A DNA stretch of 64,000 bases from contig OX344762.1 of NCBI GenBank assembly GCA_947034895.1, forward strand, positions 49,083,087-49,147,086. The letters are read 5' to 3'. Shown here piece by piece: positions 1 to 11,839 of this stretch. Origin of the DNA: Rhytidiadelphus loreus. Lineage: Eukaryota; Streptophyta; Bryopsida; Hypnales; Hylocomiaceae. The notes beneath the pieces were generated by a model. It worked only from the letters and a program-made list of their open reading frames with translations. It was not told the DNA's origin and ran no database searches. Both the position numbers and the translations under genes were made by a program. Every line of letters begins with the position of its first letter. Within the stretch, counting starts at the first letter, position 1.

Positions 1-3000
1 GTAAATTCATTGTCATACAATTCCAAAAATAATGCACAATCTTCTACAAAAGACTTGCAAATTATATATTTGTGCAAAAAGTTGATTTTTATTGAATTTT
101 TTTGTCAAGTAAAAAAAATGACTTTTACTTGACGTTTTTGAAATTCAAGTTCATAATTATTGCACCATTTTATAGCACATGTCCAAATTTATCTATTATT
201 GTTAAATTAGGCAGGCACCAAGTTCCAATTCATAGAGCTTGGTGCCACAAGATTGCCTTCTAATAAGTGCTATACTATAAAATGTTTTGAAAAAACATTA
301 GGTCAAGTGCAAGAACAAATAGGAAGTTGCAAGGTAAAGTATAGATGATGGGAATAAATAAGGAGAGATTTTTGCTATCTACTATATACCCAAGTTTAAT
401 GAATTTTTAGGTCTTTCGTATTTGTTTACAAACAAAGTCTTATTTTTGCAACACTTTTCCAATATCTACACATAGTTGTTGAAAAGTTTGAAAGCATTTT
501 CATCCTCAAGTATAAAATATATTAAAAGAATAGGCTATGGATGCTTATTGGGAATACTTTTCAACATTTCAAGCACGTCATGATAGTAAAAAAACAAAGA
601 AAATAGTGTAGCTTTTGGATAATATAAAGAAAACTCTTAAATTCTTTTCTGTATGGAAATTCAACATTTCAATAGAAATTAGGTATTTTCATTCTTTCAA
701 TATTAATTTTCAATCCTATAAATAGAATATATTGTTAACAACTTCCAAACTAAGGACCGGCATGGAAAAGCTAGTAAAAGTGTACTTTGACTATGCCCTT
801 TGAAAACAAAATTTCTATGTTTTTGTTCATGAAGTTTACTATGGTCAAATGATAAATTGCAATAGAATCAATTTTGTTGTGGAATAAACTCAACAACTAT
901 TAATTCCTCGAGAGGCTATGCCCCTAGTTTACTTTTCAATTAAGGTACTAACTAGTAGAAAATAATGTCCAAATGAAGAAAAAAAGCATATATTTGAAGC
1001 AAAAAAACATGCTCGAGTCAACACAAGTTTATTAATGCGTGTCCTAATTGAGTTGTTCCAAGGAACAAAATGTTCAAACATTGTTTACTACTAGTGACTA
1101 GATCAAGCCCTCTCACATGTAGCTTTTGTCAATACAAAGGCTTTTCTTATTTAACCTAAACAAAATAGACAAGCCTATCTTGTTGACCCCTAAAGTTCTT
1201 TGGGTGTTTTTGAACAAAACCTGCCACAAAACAATATATGCTAAAAATAAGATGGATTGGTCAAATTTGTGATCTCTTGAGCAACTTCTAATTGTAGGGT
1301 CTTGTATCTAAATTGAATGTCTACCTCTCCACAAATTTTCAAAGCCTAATTCCTTAACATCTCTAAGATCATAATGGTCAAAGTAGTACAATAATTTTTT
1401 TCCAATTGTTCCAAAAGGTGAAGTTTCAACATTGAAATTTTTAAAGAAAAAATGCTTGCCTTTGGCTATTTTGAAAATTTTGATATTATGTTAGAAAATT
1501 GCGTTAGAAATTACAAAAACATTCAAGAAAAAACAACTTCATTTCACCTTCTCAATAATCATTGCATAGAACAATATATAAGATAATAGAAAAAACTATT
1601 TTTCAGATAGTTGGATATTGGATCTAATGTAGAATTGAAATAAGTCAATCCCAATAGTGAAAATGTTGTAGAAAATCATCTAAATCCTATGCACTTTTTT
1701 GGTTTCAAAACTTGTAGTGTGAAATAAACCTCACAGTTATTTAAGAGAGACATTTTATGAAGGCCCTTAAAACATAATTCCTCATATCTTTTTCTTCACC
1801 CACTAGAATAGAATTATTAAAATAAATTCCTTATAGATATGAATCTATTTCCAAAAAAATAAAAATTCAATTTAAAAAAAATACTTTTATTAGTTTCCCA
1901 AAAGTTTAGGGAATTTTTTTAAATGACATAAATCTCTAACTTCAAACTTATTTCTTTTGCAAATTGGCTTATTGAAAAGCTAGAAGAAATCTCCACTTTA
2001 AATAAAAGTTAAAAAAATATTCCATCAAGAATTACATTCATAGGAGCTTGCTCCAAGATGCAAACTCATTTTAGTCATTGAAAGACTTTAGAGTTTATCA
2101 AGTGAAGTCCTACTCAAACTTCTTTACATGTAAATAAGTTGATTTTCTATGAATGCAAAGCATCTTTCCTGACAATCACAAGCCTAAAAATAAAATGCTA
2201 AATAATAAACAAGTAGCAATTTTGCATGAGACTTTGTCCTATTGCACTAACACACTTTTCAAGTAAGGTCCTACTCAAACTTCCTAACATATATTTTTGT
2301 AAATGCAAAGCATCTTCCCCTTTGCTCCTTAGCCAAAAAATAATCCCTAAGCACTCAACCATCTACTTAGTGAATGACAAATGTTATAAAAAGTGTAATC
2401 TATATAATGACTATTCCTTGAGAAAACTTCAAGAAAAATTGTGTAATATATCAATAGAAAGAAGGAAGAGTGATTTACATGAATCAATGATATGGATATG
2501 TTAAAGGAGTTTTAATTATTTATTATACAATTTCAAAAGTATCATCTTTAGATCGATGCACTTCCCAACAATGTAAATTTTTTGGCCTCCAACTATGTTG
2601 TTCATGTGGCAATGGTTTGTAAGATAAAGACACCATCTCATTTTAAACTATTTTTTGTTTGTTTGTGTTTAGTAGATTATTATAATAAAAAACATTTGTC
2701 AAATTTCTAGCCCTCCCTTAGATGGATTTGGTGAAATGTAGTAAAAAAATGCCCCAAATTCTCTATACACTTGTTGTGAAGGCCTAAAGGAGGTCCAGGT
2801 TTTGCATTAGATTGCAAAATAAACAAAGTTGGGAGCATCCCTTTCAATGCTTATGGCTCTTAAAATTATTGTATAGTATGCCATTTTGAAGGTCTGGCAA
2901 CTTTTAGCAAGAAATGAGATCCCATCCCCTTGTTATATACTAAGTACACTTGTAGTGTGGACCCACTAAATTTTGATGATTGTACTCTCTATGGCAAGCC

Positions 3001-3067
3001 CTTCAAAACAAAAAAGATAAGTCAAAATATTGCCATCATTGCACATTAGCTCTCTTTTGTGGTAGAG
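1..3067. other. AT-rich intergenic DNA, no gene seen
   Basis: No reading frame here has coding character; the longest frames are short and full of low-complexity residues. Around 195-255 there is a GGCACCAAG-type motif followed by its partial inverse, similar to sequence inside the 29121-30533 element. Two related stretches with the words CCTACTCAAACTTC and GAATGCAAAGCATC/AAATGCAAAGCATC lie at about 2107-2170 and 2268-2312. I read the stretch as decayed repeats. Confidence 0.6.
2290..2510 (+). repeat. Dispersed repeat, inverted partner at 51980-52200
   Basis: The stretch around ATCTACTTAGTGAATGA, the following GTGTAATATATC block and the ATCAATGATAT block reappear on the opposite strand at 51980-52200 in the same order. 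The two copies are clearly diverged. The match covers most of a 92-codon open frame, which is therefore more likely repeat than gene. Element class is unknown; no terminal repeats were found. Confidence 0.55.
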
Positions 3068-3070
3068 TTA

Positions 3071-3436
3071 GGGCATCTCCATTGGATCATATAATGATAG
3101 CATAGCAAGCTATTTCAACATTCTTCAACCTTCCCACTAGGTAGAAACTTTACAATTCTTTTTTCGTCAATGATCTAAATTTCCTCCCCCCCCCCCCCCT
3201 CTTCAACCTATAGGTTCACTTATGTCACAAGCCTAACAAAATAAGTTCCTTCTCTATAGAGACTTGCTCTATGGAGAGCTTCCAATATGTCCACGTTACT
3301 CTATAAGCATGTTGGAACTTATGATTTTTGCAATTGCTAACAAGAGGTTGATTTAGAGGCAAGGCCATTAAGTTCAAGGGGACATGCCAAGTGCTGCAAT
3401 CTAAGTTGATTTTGTAGTCTATTGGTGGAGATGCTC
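3071..3436. mobile_element. PIF/Harbinger-like MITE with TTA duplication
   Basis: The left end reads GGGCATCTCCATTGG and the right end, on the other strand, GAGCATCTCCACCAATAG, giving an imperfect inverted terminal repeat. TTA lies directly on both sides (3068-3070 and 3437-3439), the 3-bp TWA duplication expected of PIF/Harbinger elements and their Tourist-like MITEs. The element is 366 bp and non-coding, and carries a run of C at about 3186-3199. Its right TTA is shared with the next element. Confidence 0.7.
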
Positions 3437-3439
3437 TTA

Positions 3440-4135
3440 GAGCATAGCCATTCATTCATTAGGAAACTACCTAGCCAAATGGCTTTTGGTGAGCTCAAAT
3501 TCTCCTTCCGAGCTCCAACAACAAATAATTTCCCACTCTTTCTTTCCATATCTTCAGTAGTTTTGCATTCTTCTTAGTGGGAGTTGCTATAGTTGTCAAA
3601 ATTTTCAAAAAGAGAGACAAAAATATTGTTTAACAAGGAGAATCCAACCTTGGAGAAAAGATAAGCGGGCCTTGTTAAGATTTTGAGTTGCTTGCTTGTT
3701 TAGGTGGGCCTAGGCTATTAGGGGGGCACAGTCCTAGTGGGGGGGGGATCAATATTGGATCCTTCACAAAAAACGGGTAGTAATTAACTAAAAACAAATT
3801 AGTGAGACTTGAAATAAGGAGAGACTTGACAAAAAAACATCCGGGTTCCATTGTTGATTTGATTCTTTCACGGGAGTTGTATGGCTGTTGAAGTTTTTCT
3901 TGGAAGTCTTCAAACTTCTAAAAAAAATTTAAATCTGTAGGAAGTCCTTCGATCGCCCCTATCACGGGAGAATAGCCATGATTGCGGATCAAAATTGCCC
4001 AACCCCCCTCCCCCCCCACTATGACCGTGCCTTTGGGGGGGGGGGGGTATGGTTTGTTGGGGGGGATTTTTTTGAGGGCGGGCTAAGTAGGCTAAGTAGG
4101 CCAGGGGCTCCCCCAATGAATGAGTGGAGATGGCC
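3440..4135. mobile_element. PIF/Harbinger-like MITE abutting the previous one
   Basis: It starts GAGCATAGCCATTCATTCATT right after the TTA that closes the preceding element. It ends with sequence whose complement reads GGCCATCTCCACTCATTCATT, followed by TTA (4136-4138). The terminal repeats agree over about 20 positions with a few mismatches. It is 696 bp, longer than the other members, with a C run near 4008-4017 and a G run near 4037-4047. No transposase frame is visible, so it is non-autonomous. Confidence 0.65.
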
Positions 4136-4189
4136 TTAAGCTTAGTCCTCTTGCCTTTAACCATCTCTTCCTATGTGAAATGAGGTGTC

Positions 4190-5020
4190 AAGGCCTTAAG
4201 TGAGTTGCACCACAAGGATTCTCATGCATGCCTCAAACTCTAACCAGTTTTGGAGAGCCACTTTTGGTCCGTTTGGAGGGGCCAAAATTGAAAGGACCAT
4301 TATAGGAGATGCTCTTCCAAATTCAAATGTTCGAACAGTGTCGAGTGGTGAACTTCAGTTGGCGATGACGACGGAACTTGGAAGACGCCGCCGGCGTTCC
4401 GTTCCGCCTCGCCCCGCCCCGCCCCTCCGACGACCACATTCCACACTTCGTAACTTAACGGCGCGCTGGTTTCGTGGCCGCGGAGGTGGCCTCCCCTTCC
4501 TCCCGATTTGGCTTGCGGAGCATCAATACCATGAAACATGCAGCTGATTCATTCATTTGACAGAAGAAGCGGAGCATTGCATTGGGAATCCTCTGGATGC
4601 CTCTGGATGATTCCATCCAGTTAATACTCGGATATTCCATCCTTACTGAATCCTGACCTGCTGTCGCTCACTTTTCAGGCTTCAAGGAGGAGCCTCACCT
4701 ACTCTTCCGAGCACCATCCAAGAAGGAAAACACACACTCACACGCCTTCCACAATTGATTTGTTGCGAGTGTTTTCAAAACAAAATCGGAAACACGAAGA
4801 AGAAGAAAAAGAGGGCTCCACAGCCAGCTTACAGTTTCTGTCTGCACTGGAATTTGCCGTTTGTTTTCTTGCGGTTGGCTCTGGAAGCGAACGAAGGACG
4901 GGTGGAGCAGGAGGAGGCTCATGAATGGCACATGGAAGGACGAAAATACAGATCTGCGGAAGAAGAATCTGCATGCTCAATCATTCAATTTTTATTTTTT
5001 TATTTTTTTATTTTTTGGAT
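4190..5020. other. GC-richer island, possible promoter or 5' UTR DNA
   Basis: From about 4350 to 4520 the sequence becomes GC-rich, with CCGCCGGCG and repeated CCCCGCC motifs, unlike its AT-rich surroundings. Several overlapping frames of 60-115 codons exist in both directions, which is expected from the composition; none resembles a protein I know. A MITE-like right end (GGAGATGCTCTTC) sits at about 4307-4319 without a visible partner. It may be the low-copy flank of a gene outside the window or a gene fragment. Confidence 0.35.
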
Positions 5021-6055
5021 AGGTAGAGAAATGAAAAATAATCAAAGGACAATTTAAATTGTAAATTTCTGACTTAGAATGAATTCGATATGATTTTCCA
5101 AAGTGAATGGTGTGGAGGTTGCTATTGATGCTTATGTAATCAATTAAAATCCACCTTTGAATAGAGCAAGTCAATCTAGAAATTGTAGAAATCGGATGAA
5201 TAGGGTGGTTAATTAGGATGTTTGCAAAAAAGTTCCATGAATGTGTCATTCATTGTAGACCCCACTGTAAATTACATTTTGTTACATCCAATACATAATT
5301 GTAGACCCTATTGATTGTTCATTGTCCTAAGATTGTGCTTTTGGAATTAGATTTTTGTTACCTCACAAAATGTAGTCTATTTTATCAACCATGTGCATTG
5401 TTTTGGATCCTTTCTTAGGGTTGATTTTTATAGCTTCGAGCTTCCTATCGTAGAGTATCTATGTGGGACCTAGTGGCTTAGCTTGAAAATCGAATGGACC
5501 ACCCCTTCAATGGCTCAGCTAGGTAATCAACCACGAATTAGCCAAGGTAGGTTGTTTTTAGAACTGGGTGCCTACTTGCCTTGCAAAATGAATGACCTCT
5601 CAACATCTAAAGGTCCAAACACTATTTTTTTGGCAAAGTGGTGATTTTGGGCAGCTCACTACAAATGGAATTTTTATTTTATTTTATTTGAAAATTTCAC
5701 ACAACATATACCCGAGGAGTAGCTTCAAGGTGCAACAATTTTCACAATTTTTGACTATATGGATAAAAAGTTATTGCATGATATGTAATTTTCAGCAATT
5801 GTCGGGTACCCTAGGCAGTCCAAGAAACATATTTCTAAATCATTTTTTTAAGAAATAAAAATTTGAAATTGGTTCTCTCTCTCTATATATATACATGGTT
5901 AGTTTCAAATCATTCCATTTTGACTAATAAGATAAAGTTATGAGGATTTTTAGTTTGCAGGTAGATATGGCGTCTGGAGGTTCCAGACTGAAAAAAGAAG
6001 ATTTATAGTGTTAGTCTCAACTTGATGCCCAATAAATGCACTCCAAGCAATAAAC
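5021..6055. other. AT-rich stretch without gene
   Basis: No coding or RNA feature is visible. A (CT)n/(TA)n microsatellite lies at about 5875-5892. The text at 5640-5960 (plant-repeat words such as a TTTCA-rich block and GATAAAGTTATGAGGATTTT) resembles the interior of the TTAA-bounded element at 46949-47879, so part is probably a decayed copy of it. Confidence 0.4.
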
Positions 6056-6058
6056 TTA

Positions 6059-6686
6059 GAGCATGCCCACCTTTACTCGCCAAACTTGGAATGCTCAAAT
6101 TTTCCATCTAAGTTTGAAGGGCCCTCAATTCCCAACTTCTCCTTCATCCTTGCTCACCAAATACAATTCATAAATAATTAAGCGACCACTCATGCATCAA
6201 GTAGAATAAAGTACAAAAGCAACTAAACTTATGACGAACAATGATTTCATAGGCCAATCCTCGACACGCTAGCCTTGAGTGTCAAGAGAATATAGTGCAA
6301 CCAGGCCCCTCCATAGAGCTTTTCATCCACGTTTGAAGAGTGTCAAGCCCCGTAGCATGCGAGAGCATGGCCGCCCTTACACACCCAACTTGGCACACTC
6401 AAATTTTTCCATCTAATTTTGGAAGGGCCCCCAATTTCCCTTGTCCTGCTTCACCCTTGCTCACCAAACCCAACCCATCAATACCCGAATGATCACTCAT
6501 CGAAGAAGATTAAAGGCTAAAGCAACTAAAGTTCAAATGAACAGTGATTCCAAGAGCCATTCCTTGACACGCTAGGATCAAGTGTCAAGAGAATATTGTT
6601 GTGCAGCCAGGCCCATAGTGCTTTTCATCCACATGTGAAGAGTGTCGGCCCTAGTAGTAGCCATGCTCCAAGGGTGAGCCATGCTC
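6059..6686. mobile_element. Tandem pair of GAGCATGGC-ended MITEs
   Basis: Two head-to-tail copies of one unit of about 300 bp lie at 6059-6360 and 6363-6686. Each opens with GAGCATG(G/C)CC, continues with CACTCAAATTTTCCATC-like and AAGGGCCC words, and closes with a CATCCACATTTGAAGAGTGTC-like block. The outer ends are GAGCATGCCC and GCCATGCTC, next to TTA (6056-6058) and TAA (6687-6689). A third copy lies at 27112-27637. The end sequence suggests a relative of the PIF-like family. Confidence 0.55.
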
Positions 6687-6689
6687 TAA

Positions 6690-7540
6690 CGTTATGCACG
6701 CTCTCACATAGTCCAACACTTCCTCTCTCTCTATCTCTCCAAAAGCGAACTTGCCGTCAACTGCGAGTTTTCTCTTCCGTCAGTCGTGTGTCCTATTTGT
6801 TGAATATCCTCCTTACCTACTGATTGTAGAGATAGCCTTGTCTGTCGAGATGGACTTCGATCGATCGATCGATCGATCTCATGAACAGTACGCACAATCA
6901 ACCGCTCCGAACCATCCGTGAGCAGTAAAACAGTAATGTAGTACTCCGGAGCATCAGTTTTCTTTTGGGAAAAAGCACCCAATATTCTTCTTCTTCTTCC
7001 GTCCCCCCGCCGTAGAGACTCGAGATCGAGGAAACTGAAAGCCACTCAGGCATGTGCTGATTGAATGTGTGAGTCGTAGCATGATTCGAAAGCGGGTTGT
7101 AGCTGGTGCAGATACCGGTGCAACAGGAGAGATGCGAATCGCCTTTTTTTTTATCATCGAAGGTTTCTGTTTCCAACTGGATTCCATTGAATGCTTGCGT
7201 GCCTGCGCAGTAGCTTTATAAGTTAGCTCCAGTGCAAAGCCACTGGCTTGAAGCTTTGACCGGAGTGAGATATTTTTTAACTTGTCGTCAACCATCTGTT
7301 GTGGTGGTTATCTCTCTCACTTGGGACTCCAGTCAAGAGTCATTTAAAAAATGGTTTTAACTTGTTTGTTTTCTTTGAAGAAGAAGCCTTCCACGTACTC
7401 GATTGTGCACCACTGATCATTGCACTTCTAATTTGTGAATCTTTCATGATTGCTGTGTTTTGCATGCCGGATCTTCTATTATTTTATGTTTTGTTCTTTT
7501 AAAGCGTTTTAATCCCTGGTGGTCCATGCGGGCTATTAAA
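6690..7540. other. Low-copy, GC-richer island with TCGA microsatellite
   Basis: This stretch has higher GC and no internal repeat similarity that I can find. It contains a (TCGA)n tract at 6857-6878 and a CT-rich tract at 6722-6738. Minus-strand open frames of 92-113 codons overlap in three frames at 6731-7295, so at most one could be real; none is recognisable. It could be gene-proximal (promoter or UTR) DNA. Confidence 0.3.
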
Positions 7541-7560
7541 AAAAAAAAAAAAAAAAAAAA
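7538..7560 (+). repeat. Poly(A) tract
   Basis: A run of about 22 A residues follows CGGGCTATT and precedes GGTATTGTGC. It could be the tail of a retroposed sequence on the plus strand, but no flanking duplication was found. Confidence 0.5.
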
Positions 7561-7767
7561 GGTATTGTGCGCATTGCTATTGCTATTGATTTGATTTTGC
7601 TTTGGTTTGGATTGGTCGGTTACTCAGTTCCCTCCCTTTACTGTACGTGAGGTGATTGTACCTGAAATTGATTGAATCCATTGACAATCTCATCATGATG
7701 GCAATGAGCATGTGCTCAAAATAGGTGTACCTAAAATTACTCCCAAGGTCTCACCTTTAACCCCTTA

Positions 7768-8185
7768 CAGCATCCCCAGTTCCCCACCAATGACTTCCCT
7801 ATCCTTATTTGAATGAGTTTCATCTGGATAGGGAAGAAACCCCCAACAACAACAACATTCCCTATCTCTAAAAATTTAGGGAAGGGAAGGGAAGGGGCAC
7901 GGTTGGATTCCCCATGTGGGATGATGGATAGCAAACTCAAATGGAATAAGCCCTAAACTATTTTTCACTTTTTCAATATGAGTTGTGCTTCATTGATTCG
8001 TGGGACTACTACTCATTTGGCATTGTTATTATTTCTTTAGTTTTGTTTTGACTTCTTCCTACCTCTATTTAGCAATAAGTTGAAAATTGAGGATAGAGCT
8101 ATTGAGGGTTTGCCTTCCTATCTTGTCTTTGTTCCCCTTCATCCCAACAGAGGTAGGGATAGGGAAGCCACTAGTGGGGATGCTC
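7768..8185. mobile_element. PIF/Harbinger-like MITE (GAGCATCCCC family)
   Basis: Ends are CAGCATCCCCAG and, on the other strand, GAGCATCCCCACTAGTGGC. The interior repeats the family signature: two GGATAGGGAA blocks, CTCTAAAAATTTAGGGA and GACTTCTTCCTACCTCT. It matches the copy at 59767-60152 almost from end to end. TTA precedes it (7765-7767). TTC, not TTA, follows, because a second element starts there. It sits in the terminal repeat of a TTAA-bounded element. Confidence 0.75.
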
Positions 8186-8188
8186 TTC

Positions 8189-8580
8189 GAGCATCTTCAC
8201 CGTGGCACGTCGTACTATCCCGGCAAATGGTTTGGCGAGCCCAAAAGCTTGGAGCCATCCTTGCAGTTGCAACCTTTCTTGTTTTTCAACATATGTCACT
8301 TGACTGACACTTTTGGATGTTGTGACCTGAAGCTTTGGCCTCCAACTTCAAATTTTTGGGTGTTGAGACCAAGTTCTAGTTCTCCCAAAGTGTTGGGTTA
8401 GCGATAAATTCCAATCACTCATTAACCTTGGGCCTTATTAAGCGGGAGTTCTTGACGTGTTATGCCTTCTTTGGGGCTTGGTAGTAAAGAAACAATAACA
8501 AGCTAGCCACTCTCTTGCACTTGACACACACCATTTATAGATTGTTAGATCCATTTTAACACAAATTGTTGGAGATGCTC
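8189..8580. mobile_element. Second PIF-like MITE, back to back with the first
   Basis: It begins GAGCATCTTCACCG and ends with the complement of GAGCATCTCCAACAA, followed by TTA (8581-8583). It abuts the preceding MITE with only TTC between them. The outermost flanks of the pair are both TTA (7765-7767 and 8581-8583). It is 392 bp with no coding capacity; the interior mentions no family seen elsewhere here. Confidence 0.65.
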
Positions 8581-8800
8581 TTAGCACCTAAATCTTTTCT
8601 TGATTTTTTTGCATATTTTTGTTTGTATCTTTAGAAATATTATTTATTTCAAATTCATCAAATTCATCACACATAAAGTATTTTTTGTAAAAAGTTAAGC
8701 ATAGGTTTGGATAAAAGAAAAGTTATGTGGCCAAAAAAGCCCCTTGAGACTCTCTATTCATCATCTAGATTCAAGACATTGGAGCACTAAGGGGTTAAAT

Positions 8801-9535
8801 GACTTATATTTTGGTAAGAGTTTAGATGAGATGGTTTTGCAAATAAGTCACAATTAGGTGCAATTATTGTACCTTACTATTCATAAAAGTTAAAGAGTCT
8901 TATAATCTTGAAAAATACATTTTATTTCTAGCTATTTTTCACTAACTTGTGGTTTTAGATTTTTTTAAATCAAAATATTTTTATAAATCATTCTTCATTT
9001 TTTTGAATGGAGGAGTTGCCAAAATTTGCCCATCCAATTTTAAACAAATTTCAAAAGCAGAGATATATAGGCTCACATAACATTATTTACATGAGCGATT
9101 CCACAAACACATGATATCTTTTTGTGAGATAATTACATGCTTGTAAACTTCAATATAAGTTGTTAGCCATTGAGCATTCAATTTCTATATATTAAATACC
9201 AGTTTTATATTATAATAATAGGGTGCAACTAATTGTCAAGAAAGCAAAGGACCTCCTAGCTAAGAGATAAGAATGTTAAGCATTGGATGAAAATATTTAC
9301 TTTTTGATGGATAATTGAAGTTTCATTCATGATCTTATTATTTATGAATGTAAATAAGGTAACAACATCCAATTTCAACTCCTTTCTAAAACTAACCTCT
9401 ATGAGTTCTTATCTAAAATGTACCCTCACTATTCAAGAGAATTTAGGGTGGGTTTTAAAAACACCTATTATTTGCACTACAAAAATTTGTAGTTTATTCA
9501 TGTGGGGTACAAAAATTAAATTCTAAAAGGATCTA
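8801..9535. repeat. AT-rich DNA with a dispersed repeat at 9355-9530
   Basis: No gene is visible. The portion 9355-9530 (opening AAGGTAACAACATCCAATTT, with AAAATGTACCCTCACTATTCA and AAATTTGTAGTTTATTCA) recurs in the same orientation at 24510-24720 and, more diverged, at 50257-50445. I found no terminal repeats for this three-copy family. Confidence 0.55.
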
Positions 9536-9645
9536 AAAATAATAATAATAAATAATAATAATAATAAAATAATAATAATAATAAAAATAAAAATAAAATA
9601 AAAAAATAAAAAATATATTATATATATATATATATATATATAATT
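9536..9645. repeat. AAT/TA microsatellite
   Basis: An (AAT)n-like tract runs into A-rich AAAAT units and then a (TA)n tract at about 9613-9642. It is low-complexity DNA; the open frame across it is an artefact of composition. Confidence 0.9.
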
Positions 9646-10019
9646 TTTTGGTCTCCAGCGACTGCATGGCATGGGACAGTTTTGACAAATACTTTAAAAC
9701 CCCATTAAAAATGATTAAAATTTTTGATTTTAAAATCAAATCCAAAATTAAAACCTCTAACAATCTAATGTAGCCAAACTACTACCACATCAAATTGGAA
9801 TTATTTTATTATTATTTATTCAAAATTATTATTAATTGTTAATTATTTTTAGTTTTTTAGTTTTTTTAATTCTTAAATAATCTGAATAGCATTGCGCTTG
9901 TTCACAACTTGGGGAACCTCCCTTAAATGGCCCTTTGGGGGGCTCACATTTTTTCTAATGATGCACCCACACCTTTTGATTCAAGAAGTAGTTGAACCTC
10001 TGATGTGGAAATTTATACA

Positions 10020-11046
10020 TCTAAATTCAAATGGATGTATGTCATAGATCAATCATAGAACAATTGTCTCGACAATTGTATATCAGTCATAGAACAATTG
10101 TCTCGACAATTGTATATCAGTCATAAAACAATTGTCTCAACAATTGTATATCAGTCATAGAACAATCATAGATCAGTCATATAATAGTCATACTAACACT
10201 AAGTTAGGGTTGCCGTACTTAGGCAATCATTTCCAATCAATTTAGCAAATTTGTCTATAACTTTTGATTTGAAGCTCAAAATGGAAAATGGATTGTTGGA
10301 GATGAAAGTGAGATTGATTTCCTAACTTTTATTAGTTCAAAGTTTTTTGAAAAAAATAATCTACTATACTTCAATGAGGTCTGAAATATTATTTATAACA
10401 CAATTCTTGCATTTTACATATCTCACATTGTTTGTCTTGCCTACTACTAACTCACTTCTATAAAAGGCTTGTCATTTCATTTCTTCATACTTCCCCACTA
10501 AGTAGATTTGGAAGTCATGCAAGACATAAGCCAAATATGAATGATGTATTGTATGGTGTATTGTATTTGCTATATTGTGTATGGTGTATTGTTGTGAAAC
10601 TTTGAATGTAGTCATATGTGATTAGTCTTTGTCTAAAATAAAGCACATCCTACAAATGACTGTAAAATGATTAGATACATGTCATTCGTCCATTGAAATA
10701 AAATTGCAACAATAATTGAAGATCGTTCATTGAAATTAAACTACAACAATAATTAAAGAATGATTGGACACGTGTCAACAATGGTTGACCAAATTTTTCA
10801 AAAAATGGGCAACTGCGCGGCCTTTCCAAATTTTTTTTGTCCCTAAACCTAAATGCCACGTAGACCATTCCAGCCTTTCTTCATCCAAGTCCAAATTTAT
10901 TGGTGATTTTAAATCCGCAGTCATTTATAAAAAGGACTTGTCCACAATGACTGCAGTGACCAAAAAATGGAAACAATCGTAGTTGTCCACAATGACTACA
11001 AACGTAGTCATAAACGCAGTCATAGAATGCTGAAATTCTTGTAGTG
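10020..11046. mobile_element. Probable CACTA (En/Spm)-type element, one end clear
   Basis: The right terminus at 11031-11046 reads, on the other strand, CACTACAAGAATTTCA, which matches the typical CACTA terminal repeat, and TTA (11047-11049) would be the 3-bp duplication. Inside it lie many short AGTCAT/ATGACT motifs near both sides, as expected of CACTA subterminal repeats. I could not find a matching left CACTA end, so the left limit given is only where the motif cluster begins. No transposase is present. Confidence 0.45.
10050..10151. repeat. Three tandem 34-bp units, each a hairpin
   Basis: Units at 10050-10083, 10084-10117 and 10118-10151 share the frame CAGTCATAGAAC...TATAT, with a fourth partial unit after them. 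Each unit holds ACAATTGTC, a 2-nt loop, then GACAATTGT, a perfect 9-bp inverted repeat (slightly altered in unit 3). AGTCATA words recur to 10190 and again, in both orientations, at 10915-11030, in the style of subterminal repeats of a CACTA element. Confidence 0.8.
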
Positions 11047-11839
11047 TTAGTAGGAAATAATTTTTTTTCCCATTTAGGTGTCCAAACCAAAAGTTACACT
11101 ACATTGAACTTTACAAGTAACTTTGGCAGTGTGCAAAAATCTTCCTGTAATTTTGAATTTGGTCGATAAGTAACTTACTTGATTCAAGATACAAATGTCT
11201 GTAAAAAAACACCTATGTATAGTATAACAATCTCACTTTAGGAAAGAGTTAAAGTCTTCTAACCCAATTCGGCGAGGTTGGAAAAAAATTCTTCTAAATT
11301 CAAACACTATAATCTTTTAGTCTATGTGTCAAAGTATTTGGATTTCTTCCCACTTATTCTCCGTAGTAGCCTAGTTCAAATTTCTATGGTTGAATTTTGA
11401 AAATAAACCTTTTTTCCATTGTTTTCTCATTACCCTAAAAAATGACAATTTTTCACAATTTCTGCTTGAAATGTGCCTTAGAGCTTTAGAGATTATCCAA
11501 ACACTTGTAGGTGTAGTTACCTTATCTTACCTTCTACACTATAGGAAGAAGGTAAGTCAAGTTAATGTACAATACCATACATGGAAGTCTAATTTGGCAC
11601 TTATACATTGAAAGGCTTTAGTTTTTGTGTGCGAAGAGTTTTGGCAAGTGAAACTCCTAATTTAAGGATACCGGCATTTTGGTGTCTACATTTTCTTGTA
11701 TTCGACGGCTTGTAGGTTTCTTTTGGGGTCCGGCTTCCATTATTTTCAATTGCATAACTTTTCGTAGGGGGTCACTTAGAGTACTGATTAGAAACCACAT
11801 GCAAACAAAACTTTGAACCTCCTGTATACTTTTTGAATA

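Larger units (their letters stand above)
7757..8798. mobile_element. TTAA-bounded element split by two nested MITEs
   Basis: The left end is TTAACCCCTTA at 7757 and the right end, read on the other strand, TTAACCCCTTAGTGCTCC at 8798. Removing the inserted block 7768-8580 rejoins the left end as TTAACCCCTTAGCACC, which mirrors the right end. The remaining element is only about 230 bp and non-coding. It belongs with the other TTAACCCC-ended elements of this window. The superfamily is uncertain; a TTAA target would fit piggyBac-type elements. Confidence 0.6.

Noticed and set aside
2226..2504. 92-codon frame as a small gene
   Set aside because: It lies in a repeat whose inverted copy at 51980-52200 does not keep the frame.
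6731..7295. Three overlapping minus-strand frames of 92-113 codons as a gene
   Set aside because: All three phases are open at once, which reflects composition; none has a motif or second copy.
9473..9490. CACTACAAAAATTT as the left end of the CACTA element
   Set aside because: It belongs to the dispersed repeat also seen at 24510 and lacks TTA before it; the matching position there is not CACTA.
10050..10151. CRISPR-like array
   Set aside because: Units are contiguous without unique spacers, and the context is eukaryotic.
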